Assembly: GCA_965365655.1 (NCBI GenBank)
Contig: CBDUCN010000039.1
Coordinates: 1 to 23,447 of the forward strand
DNA length: 23,447 nt
Direction: 5' to 3'
From: JBFHNV01 sp965365655
Lineage (GTDB): Bacteria > Pseudomonadota > Gammaproteobacteria > HK1
Part shown: one piece after another, positions 7,142 through 14,167 of the stretch
Layout: each line of letters begins with the position of its first letter
How positions within the stretch are numbered: position 1 is the stretch's first letter
Notes under the pieces: generated by a model
Databases searched by the model: none
Seen by the model: the letters and a program-made list of their open reading frames with translations, nothing else
What the model was told of the DNA's origin: nothing
Made by a program: the position numbers and the translations under genes

Positions 7142-8404
7142 ATGCTCGCCGCCTCGCCCACGCCCCTCGCACGTCCGGCGCCGTCGCGCGCCGCGGGCCT
7201 CGCCCGCCTCGCCGCGTTCGCGCCGCGCGCGGGCCGCGACTACGCGCTCGAGCGCAACCACGATCACGGCCCGGACCAGCGCACGAACGTCTCCATGCTC
7301 TCCCCGTGGCTGCGCCACCGGCTGGTGCTGGAATCCGAGGTCGCCGCGACGGTGCTCGCGCGCCACGACCCCGACACGGCGCGGAAATTCCTCCAGGAGC
7401 TGTGCTGGCGCACCTATTTCAAGGGCTTCCTGGAGCTGCGCCCCGCGCTGTGGGAGCGCTACCGCGCCGCGCTGGACGAGGCCGTCGCGTGCGCGCGGCG
7501 CGACGGCGCGCTGGCCGCGCGCGTGCACGACGCGCAGCACGGGCGCTCGGGGATCGCGTGCATGGACCAGTGGAGCGCGGAGCTGCGCGCGAACGGCTAC
7601 CTGCACAACCACGCCCGGATGTGGTTCGCGAGCATCTGGATCTTCACGCTGGAGCTGCCGTGGACGCTGGGCGCGGACTTCTTCATGCGCCACCTGCTCG
7701 ACGGCGACGCCGCATCCAACACGCTGTCCTGGCGCTGGGTCGCAGGCCTGCACACCCGCGGCAAGACCTATCTCGCCCGCGCCGACAACATCGCCCGTTT
7801 CACCGGCGGGCGCGTGCAGCCCCGTGAGCGCCTCGCGCGCACGGCGCGCCCGGTCGCGGACCCGGAGCTGCCGCCGCCGAGAACGCTGCCCGCGGCGCCG
7901 CTTCCCGAAGATGCCGGGCGCGCGGGCCTGCTGCTCACCGACGAGGACCTGGGCCCGGAGCTGCCGCTGCCGCGGCGCGTCGTCGCGCTCGCAGGCCTGT
8001 CGACCGCCGCAGAGTTGTCGCCCGGAGGCGTCAGCCCGTCGCGGATCGCGTTCGCCGAAGGGGCGCTGCGCGACGGCCTCGCGGAGCACGGCCGCCGCCT
8101 GGGGCTGGAGCCGGTGCTGCTGAACGGCGCCGACGGCACTGACGCCGCGCTCGACTGGGCTCGGTCGCGGGGCCTCGACAGCGTCGTCGTGCCGTGGACG
8201 CCGGTCGGGCCCGCGCGGCGGCGGATCGACGCGCTCGCGGGCGCCCTCGCGCGCAGCGGCATCGCGCTGTGGCAGCCGCGGCGGGCCTGGGACGAGGCCT
8301 TCTGGCCGCTCGCGACCGGCGGCTTCTTCAAGCTCGGCCGGCGCATCCCGGAGGTGCTCGCGACGCTGGGCGTCGCCCGCGGAGCCACGCCGTGGACCTG
8401 CTGA
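7142..8404 (+). CDS. Photolyase/cryptochrome-like FAD-binding protein with N-terminal FAD domain
   Basis: The 420-aa protein has the photolyase FAD-binding helical domain at its N-terminal end (about 40-222). Visible are SMLSPWLRHR (51-60), matching the family's T-x-S-P-Y-L element, ELCWRTYFKGF (86-96), LHNHARMWFAS (154-164) and LLDGDAASNTLSWRWVAG (185-202), matching the flavin-binding core. Photolyases normally carry an alpha/beta antenna domain before this domain; here only about 40 residues precede it. Instead, a 150-residue region follows (about 262-412), with alternating hydrophobic strands (LLLTDEDLG, RRVVALAG, LDSVVVPWTP), like an alpha/beta domain. It may repair DNA or sense light; I cannot say which. 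ATG 7142 was chosen over TTG 7076, whose added 22 residues look non-coding. The end overlaps the next gene by 13 bases. Confidence 0.82.
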   Translation: MLAASPTPLARPAPSRAAGLARLAAFAPRAGRDYALERNHDHGPDQRTNVSMLSPWLRHRLVLESEVAATVLARHDPDTARKFLQELCWRTYFKGFLELRPALWERYRAALDEAVACARRDGALAARVHDAQHGRSGIACMDQWSAELRANGYLHNHARMWFASIWIFTLELPWTLGADFFMRHLLDGDAASNTLSWRWVAGLHTRGKTYLARADNIARFTGGRVQPRERLARTARPVADPELPPPRTLPAAPLPEDAGRAGLLLTDEDLGPELPLPRRVVALAGLSTAAELSPGGVSPSRIAFAEGALRDGLAEHGRRLGLEPVLLNGADGTDAALDWARSRGLDSVVVPWTPVGPARRRIDALAGALARSGIALWQPRRAWDEAFWPLATGGFFKLGRRIPEVLATLGVARGATPWTC

Positions 8405-9357
8405 CCCAGGGCGCGCTGGGCGCGGCGCTCGCCGCGTCGGTGGCGCGGCCGGGCGAGCTTCGCGCGGCCGCCGGCGCCGGCGCGCTCGCCGGCGTGCTGG
8501 CCGACGCCGACGCCCTGATCCGCAGCAGCGGCGACCCGCTGCTCACGCTGGAGCTGCACCGCCACTTCACGCACGCGCTGATCGCGGTACCGGTGCTGGG
8601 CCTGCTCGCGGCGCTCGCGCTGTGGCCGTTGCTGCGCCGCCTCGTCGCGTTTCGCCGCCTGCTGCTGTTCACCGTGCTCGGCGCCGCCCTGTCCGGCGTG
8701 CTCGATGCGTGCACCAGCTACGGCACCCACCTGCTGTGGCCGTTCAGCGACGCTCGGGTGGCCTGGAACGTGATCGCGATCGTCGATCCGCTGTTCAGCC
8801 TGTGCCTGCTGGGCGGGCTGGGCGTCGCGCTTGCGCGCCGGCACGCACGGCCCGCCCGCGTCGGCCTCGCGCTCGCCGCGCTGTACCTGGGCGCCGGCGT
8901 CGCGCAGCACGAGCGTGCGGAGCGGGCGCTGCTCGCGGCAGCCGCCGAGCGCGGCCACCGGCCCGAGGCCGTCGTCGTGAAGCCGACGCTGGGCAACCTC
9001 GTGCTGTGGCGCGGCCTGTATCGCGAGGACGGCCGGATCCACGCCGACGCCGTGCGCGTCGCGCTGCGCACGCGCGTATACCGCGGCGAGCGTGCCCGCG
9101 TCGCGAGCGTGCCTCCGCAAGGCGACCTCGCCCGCTTCGCCGCGCTGTCCGACGGCTGGGTGATCGCGGCGCCCGGGGCGGACCTGCCGCGCGTCGGTGA
9201 CGCGCGCTACGCGATGCTGCCGACCGCGCTGCGGCCGCTGTGGGGCGTCGAGCCGGCGCCGCGCGGCGGCGTGCGCCTGTACACCGACCGCGCGATGAGC
9301 GGCGACGAGCGCCGGCGCTTCCTCGACATGCTGCTCGGACGCACGGCGACTCCGTGA
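8392..9357 (+). CDS. Membrane-bound metal-dependent hydrolase (YdjM/PF04307-like)
   Basis: This 321-aa protein starts at GTG 8392, overlapping the photolyase-like gene. The N-terminus VDLLTQGALGAALA, followed by GVLADADALIR (34-44) and LHRHFTHALIAVP (55-67), is the family signature, with Asp38, Asp40, His56 and His61 as probable metal ligands. About four hydrophobic segments follow (near 60-80, 85-105, 125-150, 160-180). The C-terminal 140 residues are soluble and less family-like. E. coli YdjM is a LexA-controlled member, but no LexA box was recognised here. Members are annotated as inner-membrane hydrolases of unknown substrate. The stop is 26 bases from the convergent mltF stop. Confidence 0.8.
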   Translation: MDLLTQGALGAALAASVARPGELRAAAGAGALAGVLADADALIRSSGDPLLTLELHRHFTHALIAVPVLGLLAALALWPLLRRLVAFRRLLLFTVLGAALSGVLDACTSYGTHLLWPFSDARVAWNVIAIVDPLFSLCLLGGLGVALARRHARPARVGLALAALYLGAGVAQHERAERALLAAAAERGHRPEAVVVKPTLGNLVLWRGLYREDGRIHADAVRVALRTRVYRGERARVASVPPQGDLARFAALSDGWVIAAPGADLPRVGDARYAMLPTALRPLWGVEPAPRGGVRLYTDRAMSGDERRRFLDMLLGRTATP

Positions 9358-9383
9358 CGAGTCCGTGATCCCGGCGGGCCCGA

Positions 9384-10790
9384 TCAGGAGCCTGCCGGCT
9401 CGAGGTCTGGCAACGGCCTGGCCTCCGGCAGACGCTGCTCGAGGATGTCCAGGTAGTTTCGCACCCGCTCCACGTAGCGCACCGGCTCGCCGCCGCGCGC
9501 ATAGCCGTGCTTCAGCGTCGTGTAGTACTGCTTGCGCGACAGCAGCGGCAGCACCTCCTTGAGATCCCGCCACGTGTCGGGGTCGCGACCGAGCCGCTGC
9601 GCCAGCACCCGCGCGTCGCGCAGGTGGCCGAAGCCGACGTTGTACGCGGCGAGGGCGAACCACAGCCGGTCCGGCCCGATCACCGAGTCGGGCACCCGCT
9701 TCAGCATGCGCTCGAGGTAGCGCGCGCCGCCCATGATGCTCTCGCGCGCGTCCAGCCGGTTCTGCACGCCCAGCGAGCGGGCGGTGCGCCGGGTCAGCAT
9801 CATCATCCCGCGCACTCCGGTGGGGCTGCGCGCCGACGGGTTCCAGTGCGACTCCTGGTAGGCCAGCGCGGCGAGCACCGTCCACGGCAGGCCGTGACGC
9901 TCGGCGGCGGCGCGGAACAGCGGCTCGTAGGCCGGCAGGCGCTCCGTGATGCGCTGCCGGTACTCACGCAGATCCACGTAGTCGAACACGTCCACGTGCC
10001 CGAAGTGGCGCTCGTCCAGCCGCTCGAGCAGGCCGGACGCCTGCGCCTCGGCGAACCACGCCTCGAGTGCCGCGGCCAGCTTGTCGGAGCGTTGCGGCAG
10101 CACCCACGCGAGCTGCTGCGGGTCGCTGATCGCGAAGGCCACGTGCAGCTCGGGGTAGTAACGCCGGTTGATCGCCACCAGGTTCGAGTCGGCCAGCGTG
10201 CAGTCCGCGTCGCGGCGCCACACCCGCTCCAGGATCTCGGCGGTGGACAGCTCCGCGCTCGTGCGCCAGCGCAGCGCCGGGTGCTCGGCGCGCAGCTCGC
10301 GCAGGCGCTCCTCGTAGGAGCTGCCGGCCAGCACCAGCAGGTCCAGGCCCACGAGGTCCGCGACGCTCTCCGGCGCCGCGCCGTCGCGGTGGCACACCAC
10401 CTGCTGCTGCACCTCCTTGTAGTCGGGACCGAAGCGGAAGCGGCGCTCGCGCTCCGCCGTGCGGGTGAGCGCGGCGGCGGCGAGGTGCCCCTCGCCGGCG
10501 TCGATCGCGGCCAGCACCGCGGGAATGGAGTCCTGGACCAGGTAGCGCACTTCCAGGCCCAGGTGCGCGGCGAACGCGCGGGTCAGGTCGTGCTCGAAGC
10601 CCTCCGCGCCGTCGCGGCCCTCGAACAGGGTGGTGGAGCCGTGGCGCGTCACGACCTCCAGCACGCCGCGCTCGCGCGCGTCGTCCAGCGCGTCGACGCC
10701 GCGCTCGCAGCCGGAGACCAGCGTCGCGACGAGCAGCGCGGCGCAGGCGCGGCGCGCGAGCCGACAACCGCGCGGCGGGGATCGCGTCAT
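9384..10790 (-). CDS. mltF: Membrane-bound lytic murein transglycosylase F
   Basis: This 468-aa lipoprotein has its lipobox at LVSGC (Cys28). Residues about 42-265 form a solute-binding-protein-like regulatory domain (VLEVVTRHGSTTLFEG, FEHDLTRAFAAHLGLEVRY, LVGLDLLVLAGSSYEERL). Residues about 285-455 form the SLT catalytic domain, with the catalytic Glu313 in YQESHWNPSA, then GVRGMMMLT and ALAAYNVGFGHLRDAR. This matches MltF, which cleaves peptidoglycan glycan strands at the outer membrane's inner face. Length is near the E. coli protein's 518. The start at ATG 10790 directly precedes a basic n-region and signal peptide; the open frame continues upstream only because of base composition. It lies downstream of the aminotransferase gene on the same strand but is separated by 176 bases holding two hairpins, so it may have its own promoter. 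Confidence 0.93.
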   Translation of the reverse strand: MTRSPPRGCRLARRACAALLVATLVSGCERGVDALDDARERGVLEVVTRHGSTTLFEGRDGAEGFEHDLTRAFAAHLGLEVRYLVQDSIPAVLAAIDAGEGHLAAAALTRTAERERRFRFGPDYKEVQQQVVCHRDGAAPESVADLVGLDLLVLAGSSYEERLRELRAEHPALRWRTSAELSTAEILERVWRRDADCTLADSNLVAINRRYYPELHVAFAISDPQQLAWVLPQRSDKLAAALEAWFAEAQASGLLERLDERHFGHVDVFDYVDLREYRQRITERLPAYEPLFRAAAERHGLPWTVLAALAYQESHWNPSARSPTGVRGMMMLTRRTARSLGVQNRLDARESIMGGARYLERMLKRVPDSVIGPDRLWFALAAYNVGFGHLRDARVLAQRLGRDPDTWRDLKEVLPLLSRKQYYTTLKHGYARGGEPVRYVERVRNYLDILEQRLPEARPLPDLEPAGS

Positions 10791-10849
10791 GCCGGAACTG
10801 TAATCCGCGGCGGGGACGCCGGCCGCGTGCGACCGGCGTGCGCCGCGAG

Positions 10850-10873
10850 GCCGCCGACCCGGGGTCGGGCGGC
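10850..10873. other. Bulged hairpin in the gabT-mltF spacer
   Basis: GCCGCC and GACC pair with GGTC and GGCGGC around a CGG loop, with one unpaired G. This makes a ten-base-pair stem between the stronger gabT terminator-like hairpin and mltF. It could be an mRNA leader structure for mltF or a second part of the terminator. Such GC stems arise easily in this composition. Confidence 0.35.
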
Positions 10874-10913
10874 GGCACGAGCAGCGAGCCGCATAGCCGG
10901 TCCGCGGTCGAGA

Positions 10914-10944
10914 ACGTGGCGGGCAGCGGTGCTGCCCGTCACGT
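10914..10944 (-). terminator. Terminator-like hairpin downstream of gabT
   Basis: Positions 10914-10927 and 10931-10944 form a 14-base-pair stem (one G-T pair) around a three-base loop. The inner arms are GGGCAGC and GCTGCCC and the outer arms ACGTG and CACGT. The stem lies 23 bases beyond the aminotransferase stop. Only a short T-containing stretch (TTCT) follows on the minus strand, so it is not a textbook intrinsic terminator, but it is the strongest perfect structure noticed in the window's spacers. Confidence 0.6.
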
Positions 10945-10966
10945 CGGCCGGTCCGGCTGCCGCGCG

Positions 10967-12262
10967 TCAGGCGGCGTCGCGCACCCGCGCGGCGGCCTCC
11001 AGGGCCTGCTCGAGGATGTCCATGCCCTCGTCCACCACCGCGTCGGACGCGGTGATCGGCACCAGCACGCGCACCACGTTGCCGTACACGCCGCACGGCA
11101 GCAGCAGCAGGCCGCGCTCCGCGGCCGCCGCGACCACCGCCTGGGTCAGCGCGGCGTCGGGCTGCGTGCGCTCGCGGTCGCGGAACAGCTCCACCGCGAC
11201 CATCGCGCCCAGCCCGCGCACGTCGCCGATCGCCGGGAAGCGCTTCGCGAGCGCGCGGAAGCGCGACGTCAGGCGCTCGCCGAGCGCCGTCGCGCGGTCG
11301 AACAGGCCCTCCTCCTCGAACGCGTCCAGCGTCGCGAGCGCGGCGGCGCACGACACCGGGTTGCCGCCGTACGTGCCGCCGAGCCCACCGGGCGCGACCG
11401 CGTCCATGACCTCCGCGCGCCCGGTCACGGCCGCCAGCACGAACCCGCCGGCGACGCTCTTCGCGAGCGTGATCATGTCCGGGACCACGCCGCTGTGCTC
11501 GATCGCGAACATCTTTCCGGTGCGCGCCGCGCCAGACTGCACCTCGTCGGCCACCAGCAGGATGCCGTGGCGGTCGCACAGCGCACGCAGCTCGCGCAGG
11601 AACTCCGGCGGCGCGACGTAGAAGCCGCCCTCGCCCTGCACCGGCTCGATGATGATGGCCGCGACCCGCGACGGCTCGACGTCCACCTTGAACAGGTGCT
11701 CCAGCGCGAGCATCGAGTGCTCCACCGACATGTGGTGCAGCTCGCTCGGGAACGGCACGTGCCACACGTCGCCCGGCATCGGGCCGAAGCCCTTCTTGTA
11801 CGGATCCACCTTGCCGGTCAACGACAGCGCCATCATGGTGCGGCCGTGGAAGCCGCCGTTGAACGCGATGACGGCGCTGCGCCCGGTCGCCGCGCGCGCG
11901 ATCTTCACCGCGTTCTCCACCGCCTCGGCGCCGGTGTTCACGAGCAGGGTCTTCTTCTCGAAGTCGCCGGGCGCCATCGCGTTCAGCCGCTCGGCGAGGG
12001 CCACGTACGGCTCGTACGGGGCGACGTGGAAGCAGGTATGGGTGAAGCGCTCGAGCTGGGCCTGCACCGCCGCGATCACCTTGGGGTGGCGGTGGCCGAC
12101 GTTCATCACGCCGATGCCGCCCGCGAAGTCGATGTAGCGCCGGCCCTCGACGTCCCAGATCTCGGCGTTCAGGGCGCGGTCCGCGTAGACGCCATGGATG
12201 TTGCCCACGCCACGGGCCACGGAAGCGTCGCGGCGTGCCTTGAGCTCGGCGTTCGTCGTCAT
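10967..12262 (-). CDS. gabT: 4-aminobutyrate aminotransferase family (class III PLP enzyme)
   Basis: The 431-aa protein fits class III aminotransferases closely. It shows FAGGIGVMNVGHRHP (46-60), LLVNTGAEAVENAVKIAR (106-123), GGFHGRTMMALSLTG (136-150), IIIEPVQGEGGF (203-214), VADEVQSGAARTGKMF (237-252) with Asp239 contacting the PLP ring nitrogen, and the Schiff-base Lys268 in ITLAKSVAGGF. The enzyme should transfer the amino group of GABA (or a related omega-amine such as 5-aminovalerate) to 2-oxoglutarate. A GGAGG site lies seven bases before the ATG at 12262. The gene is divergent from a PuuR-like regulator, matching the known pairing of polyamine/GABA catabolism with PuuR. No succinate-semialdehyde dehydrogenase gene is in the window. 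Exact substrate is inferred. Confidence 0.93.
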   Translation of the reverse strand: MTTNAELKARRDASVARGVGNIHGVYADRALNAEIWDVEGRRYIDFAGGIGVMNVGHRHPKVIAAVQAQLERFTHTCFHVAPYEPYVALAERLNAMAPGDFEKKTLLVNTGAEAVENAVKIARAATGRSAVIAFNGGFHGRTMMALSLTGKVDPYKKGFGPMPGDVWHVPFPSELHHMSVEHSMLALEHLFKVDVEPSRVAAIIIEPVQGEGGFYVAPPEFLRELRALCDRHGILLVADEVQSGAARTGKMFAIEHSGVVPDMITLAKSVAGGFVLAAVTGRAEVMDAVAPGGLGGTYGGNPVSCAAALATLDAFEEEGLFDRATALGERLTSRFRALAKRFPAIGDVRGLGAMVAVELFRDRERTQPDAALTQAVVAAAAERGLLLLPCGVYGNVVRVLVPITASDAVVDEGMDILEQALEAAARVRDAA

Positions 12263-12334
12263 GCAGATCCTCCAGGCGGGCGGGCCGGCGACGGCCGGCG
12301 CGGGGACACCCGCGATCGGTGTGATGGGGCGCAG

Positions 12335-12362
12335 ATATTAACGCTGCGTTGAAAATAATCAA
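12335..12362 (-). promoter_or_regulatory. Candidate gabT promoter
   Basis: On the minus strand TTGATT (plus positions 12357-12362) and TAATAT (12335-12340) are spaced 16 bases apart, in the only A/T-rich patch of the divergent region. Each hexamer matches the sigma-70 consensus at four of six positions. The spacer contains both palindromes described in the operator entry, so a bound repressor would block this promoter. Confidence 0.5.
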
Positions 12363-12363
12363 C
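12340..12363. promoter_or_regulatory. Two overlapping palindromes, candidate operator for the PuuR-like regulator
   Basis: AACGCTGCGTT (12340-12350) is a perfect 11-base palindrome with a one-base centre. GTTGAAAATAATCAAC (12348-12363) has 5-base arms GTTGA/TCAAC around AAATAA. They share three bases, overlap the gabT promoter and touch the regulator's -35. The second resembles, from memory, the A-rich box reported for E. coli PuuR (AAAATA, a short gap, then ATGAACA). Confidence 0.55.
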
Positions 12364-12387
12364 ATCTCCGTGAAACTCCGCTACACT
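12359..12387 (+). promoter_or_regulatory. Candidate promoter of the XRE-cupin regulator
   Basis: TCAACA (12359-12364) and TACACT (12382-12387) are spaced 17 bases apart, each matching sigma-70 consensus at four of six positions, 74 bases before the ATG at 12462. The -35 overlaps the right arm of the second palindrome, which would allow autorepression. Confidence 0.45.
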
Positions 12388-12461
12388 GCCCGCGACCGCA
12401 CGCCCGGCGCTCCCGGGACCCCGCAGCGCCCCCCCGGGGCGCGCCATCCGAGGATCCGCAC

Positions 12462-13046
12462 ATGACCGAGGTTGTAGACCTGGGCACCGCCGCCGGCCTC
12501 GAGCCGGACCTCGGCGCCCGCCTGCGCCTGGTGCGCGAGCGCTCCGGCCTGTCGCAGCGCGAGCTCGCGCGCCGCGCCGGGGTCACCAACGCCACCATCT
12601 CCCTGATCGAGAACAACAAGACCAGCCCGTCGGTCGCGTCGCTGAAGAAGGTGCTGGACGGCATCCCGATGTCGCTGGCGGAGTTCTTCGCGCTGGAGAC
12701 CGAGCCGGCGGAGCCGATCTTCTTCGCCGCCGGCGACTTCACCGAGCTCGCGGGCGGCAAGCTGTCGTTCCGCCAGGTCGGGCGCAACCTGGCCGGGCGC
12801 CGGCTGCAGGTGCTGCACGAGCGCTACGCGCCCGGCGCCGACACCGGGAAGTCCATGTACAGCCACGACGCCGAGGAAGGCGGCGTCGTGATCGCCGGCC
12901 GCATCGAGGTGACGGTGGGCTCGGAGCGCCGGGTGCTGGGCCCCGGCGACGGCTACTACTTCGACAGCTCGGTGCCGCACCGCTTCCGCAACGTCGGCGC
13001 CGAGGAGTGCGTCATCGTCAGCGCGTGCTCGCCGCCGTCGATGTAG
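12462..13046 (+). CDS. PuuR-like XRE/cupin transcriptional regulator
   Basis: This 194-aa protein has an XRE helix-turn-helix at about residues 17-75, including LSQRELARRAGVTNATISLIENNKTSPSVASL (30-61, recognition helix around VTNATISLIE). A small-molecule-binding cupin follows at about 110-190 (YAPGADTGKSMYSHDAEEGG, GPGDGYYFDSSVPHRF). This is the architecture and length (about 185) of PuuR, the repressor of putrescine catabolism. Divergence from a GABA-transaminase gene supports that reading. It probably represses gabT and itself from the palindromes at 12340-12363 and is released by putrescine or a related amine; both are inference. GAGGA lies about eight bases before the ATG. Other XRE-cupin regulators have different ligands, so the symbol is withheld. 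Confidence 0.87.
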   Translation: MTEVVDLGTAAGLEPDLGARLRLVRERSGLSQRELARRAGVTNATISLIENNKTSPSVASLKKVLDGIPMSLAEFFALETEPAEPIFFAAGDFTELAGGKLSFRQVGRNLAGRRLQVLHERYAPGADTGKSMYSHDAEEGGVVIAGRIEVTVGSERRVLGPGDGYYFDSSVPHRFRNVGAEECVIVSACSPPSM

Positions 13047-13087
13047 GCCCGCCGCGGACCCGCGACGGCGCATGACGGCCGCGCGGC

Positions 13088-13106
13088 CGGCGCGCCTTGC
13101 GCGCCG
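13088..13106 (+). terminator. Hairpin after the XRE-cupin gene, possible terminator
   Basis: CGGCGCGC and GCGCGCCG form an eight-base-pair perfect stem around CTT, 41 bases beyond the regulator stop. No T-tract follows, so it may instead be a transcript-stabilising stem or simple compositional chance. Confidence 0.35.
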
Positions 13107-13123
13107 CCGTCGGCGCTCCGAAC

Positions 13124-13804
13124 ATGCAGACGATGAGCGGTCCATTCTCCGGCAGCCCGGTCGTCGATTCGCTTCGCGCGGCCTGCGTCGCGCTCGCGCT
13201 GGCGCTCTGCGGATGCGCGAGCGCCGCCGGCGAGCCGAGCGACGAGGCGATCGTGGAGTCGCTGCGCGCCGGCGGCTTCAACATCTACTTCCGCCATGCC
13301 GAGACCGACTGGTCGCAGCACGACGACGTGCGCGCGGCGGGCGACTGGGAGAGCTGCGACCCCGCCCGCATCCGCCAGCTCTCCGACGAGGGCCGCGACA
13401 CCGCGCGCCGCGTCGGCGCCGCGATGCGCGCGCTGGCCGTGCCGGTGGGAAGCGTGCTCTCCAGCCCGTACTGCCGCTGCGTCGAGACGGCGAAGCTGAT
13501 GGGCCTGGGCTCCGTCACGAAGACCCTGGACGTGATGAACATGCGCACCGCGAGCTTCGTGGGCGGCCGCGCACGCGTGATCGAGACCGCGCAGCGCCTG
13601 CTGTCGACGCCGCCGCCGCAGGGCGCGAACACGGTGATCGTCGCCCACGGCAACGTCGCGCGCGACGCGACGCCGGTTTACCCGGACGAGGGCGAAGGCG
13701 TGGTGTTCGAGCCGCTGGGCGACGGCCGCTTCCGCGTGCTCGCGCGCCTGCCGCTCGCGGACTGGGAGCGGCTGGCCACGGACTTCGCGCGCCGCGCACC
13801 CTGA
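13124..13804 (+). CDS. Exported histidine phosphatase family protein, probable lipoprotein
   Basis: This 226-aa protein begins with a hydrophobic signal (about 15-31) ending LCGC, with Cys31 a plausible lipidation site. The mature part is a phosphoglycerate-mutase-like histidine phosphatase. The catalytic motif is FRHAETD (Arg57, His58, replacing the usual RHG with RHA), followed by VLSSPYCRCVETA (Arg118 and Glu121) and IVAHGNVAR with the second His175. All four core catalytic residues are present. It is compact, lacking the large cap domain of phytases. The substrate is unknown; such exported members act on phosphate esters in the envelope. Start choice lies between ATG 13124, ATG 13133 and TTG 13097; the first gives a normal signal peptide. 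It is 77 bases downstream of the regulator and may be independent of it. Confidence 0.83.
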   Translation: MQTMSGPFSGSPVVDSLRAACVALALALCGCASAAGEPSDEAIVESLRAGGFNIYFRHAETDWSQHDDVRAAGDWESCDPARIRQLSDEGRDTARRVGAAMRALAVPVGSVLSSPYCRCVETAKLMGLGSVTKTLDVMNMRTASFVGGRARVIETAQRLLSTPPPQGANTVIVAHGNVARDATPVYPDEGEGVVFEPLGDGRFRVLARLPLADWERLATDFARRAP

Positions 13805-14167
13805 GCGCGGACGCGCTCGCCGTGCCCGTGTCTCGCCGCGGCGCGGGGCGAAAGGGCCGGATGGCGGCGCCCGGCCGGAAGTCCGGGGGGTGTGGGGCAA
13901 CGGGGGTTCTCCCGACCCGCGGCGCCGCCATCCTGTCTCTGGCCCCGAGACCCGGCCTTCCTGACCCGGCCCCGACCCGCGTCTAGCGGTGAGGGCATCA
14001 TGCGCCGCGCACTGGCTCACCACGTGAGCCCGTGCGGCACGTGTCCCACGCCGCGCGGCCGGCTGCGCCTACAATGCACGGGCCGCCGCGCCGTTCGCGT
14101 GCGCCGCGGGCCACGCCGCCGCCACCACCCGGGCGCTCCGCGACCGCACCGGGCTTGCCGGAGACCG
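13805..14167 (+). promoter_or_regulatory. 363-base GC-rich leader region before pqiA, with inverted repeat and candidate -10
   Basis: No convincing gene is present, although frames stay open because of composition. At 14014-14030 lies a perfect inverted repeat, GGCTCAC-CAC-GTGAGCC, seven-base arms. At 14070-14075 lies TACAAT (five of six matches to the -10 consensus), 92 bases before the pqiA ATG. No clear -35 is seen. The repeat sits about 40 bases upstream of the -10, a reasonable place for an activator or repressor site of the pqi operon. Nothing else was recognised; C-rich runs near 14100-14150 are unexplained. Confidence 0.4.

Noticed and set aside
9384..12365. 993-codon minus-strand frame suggesting an N-terminally extended MltF
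   Set aside because: The upstream part is a wrong-frame reading of the aminotransferase gene, and a lipoprotein signal with lipobox begins at 10790.
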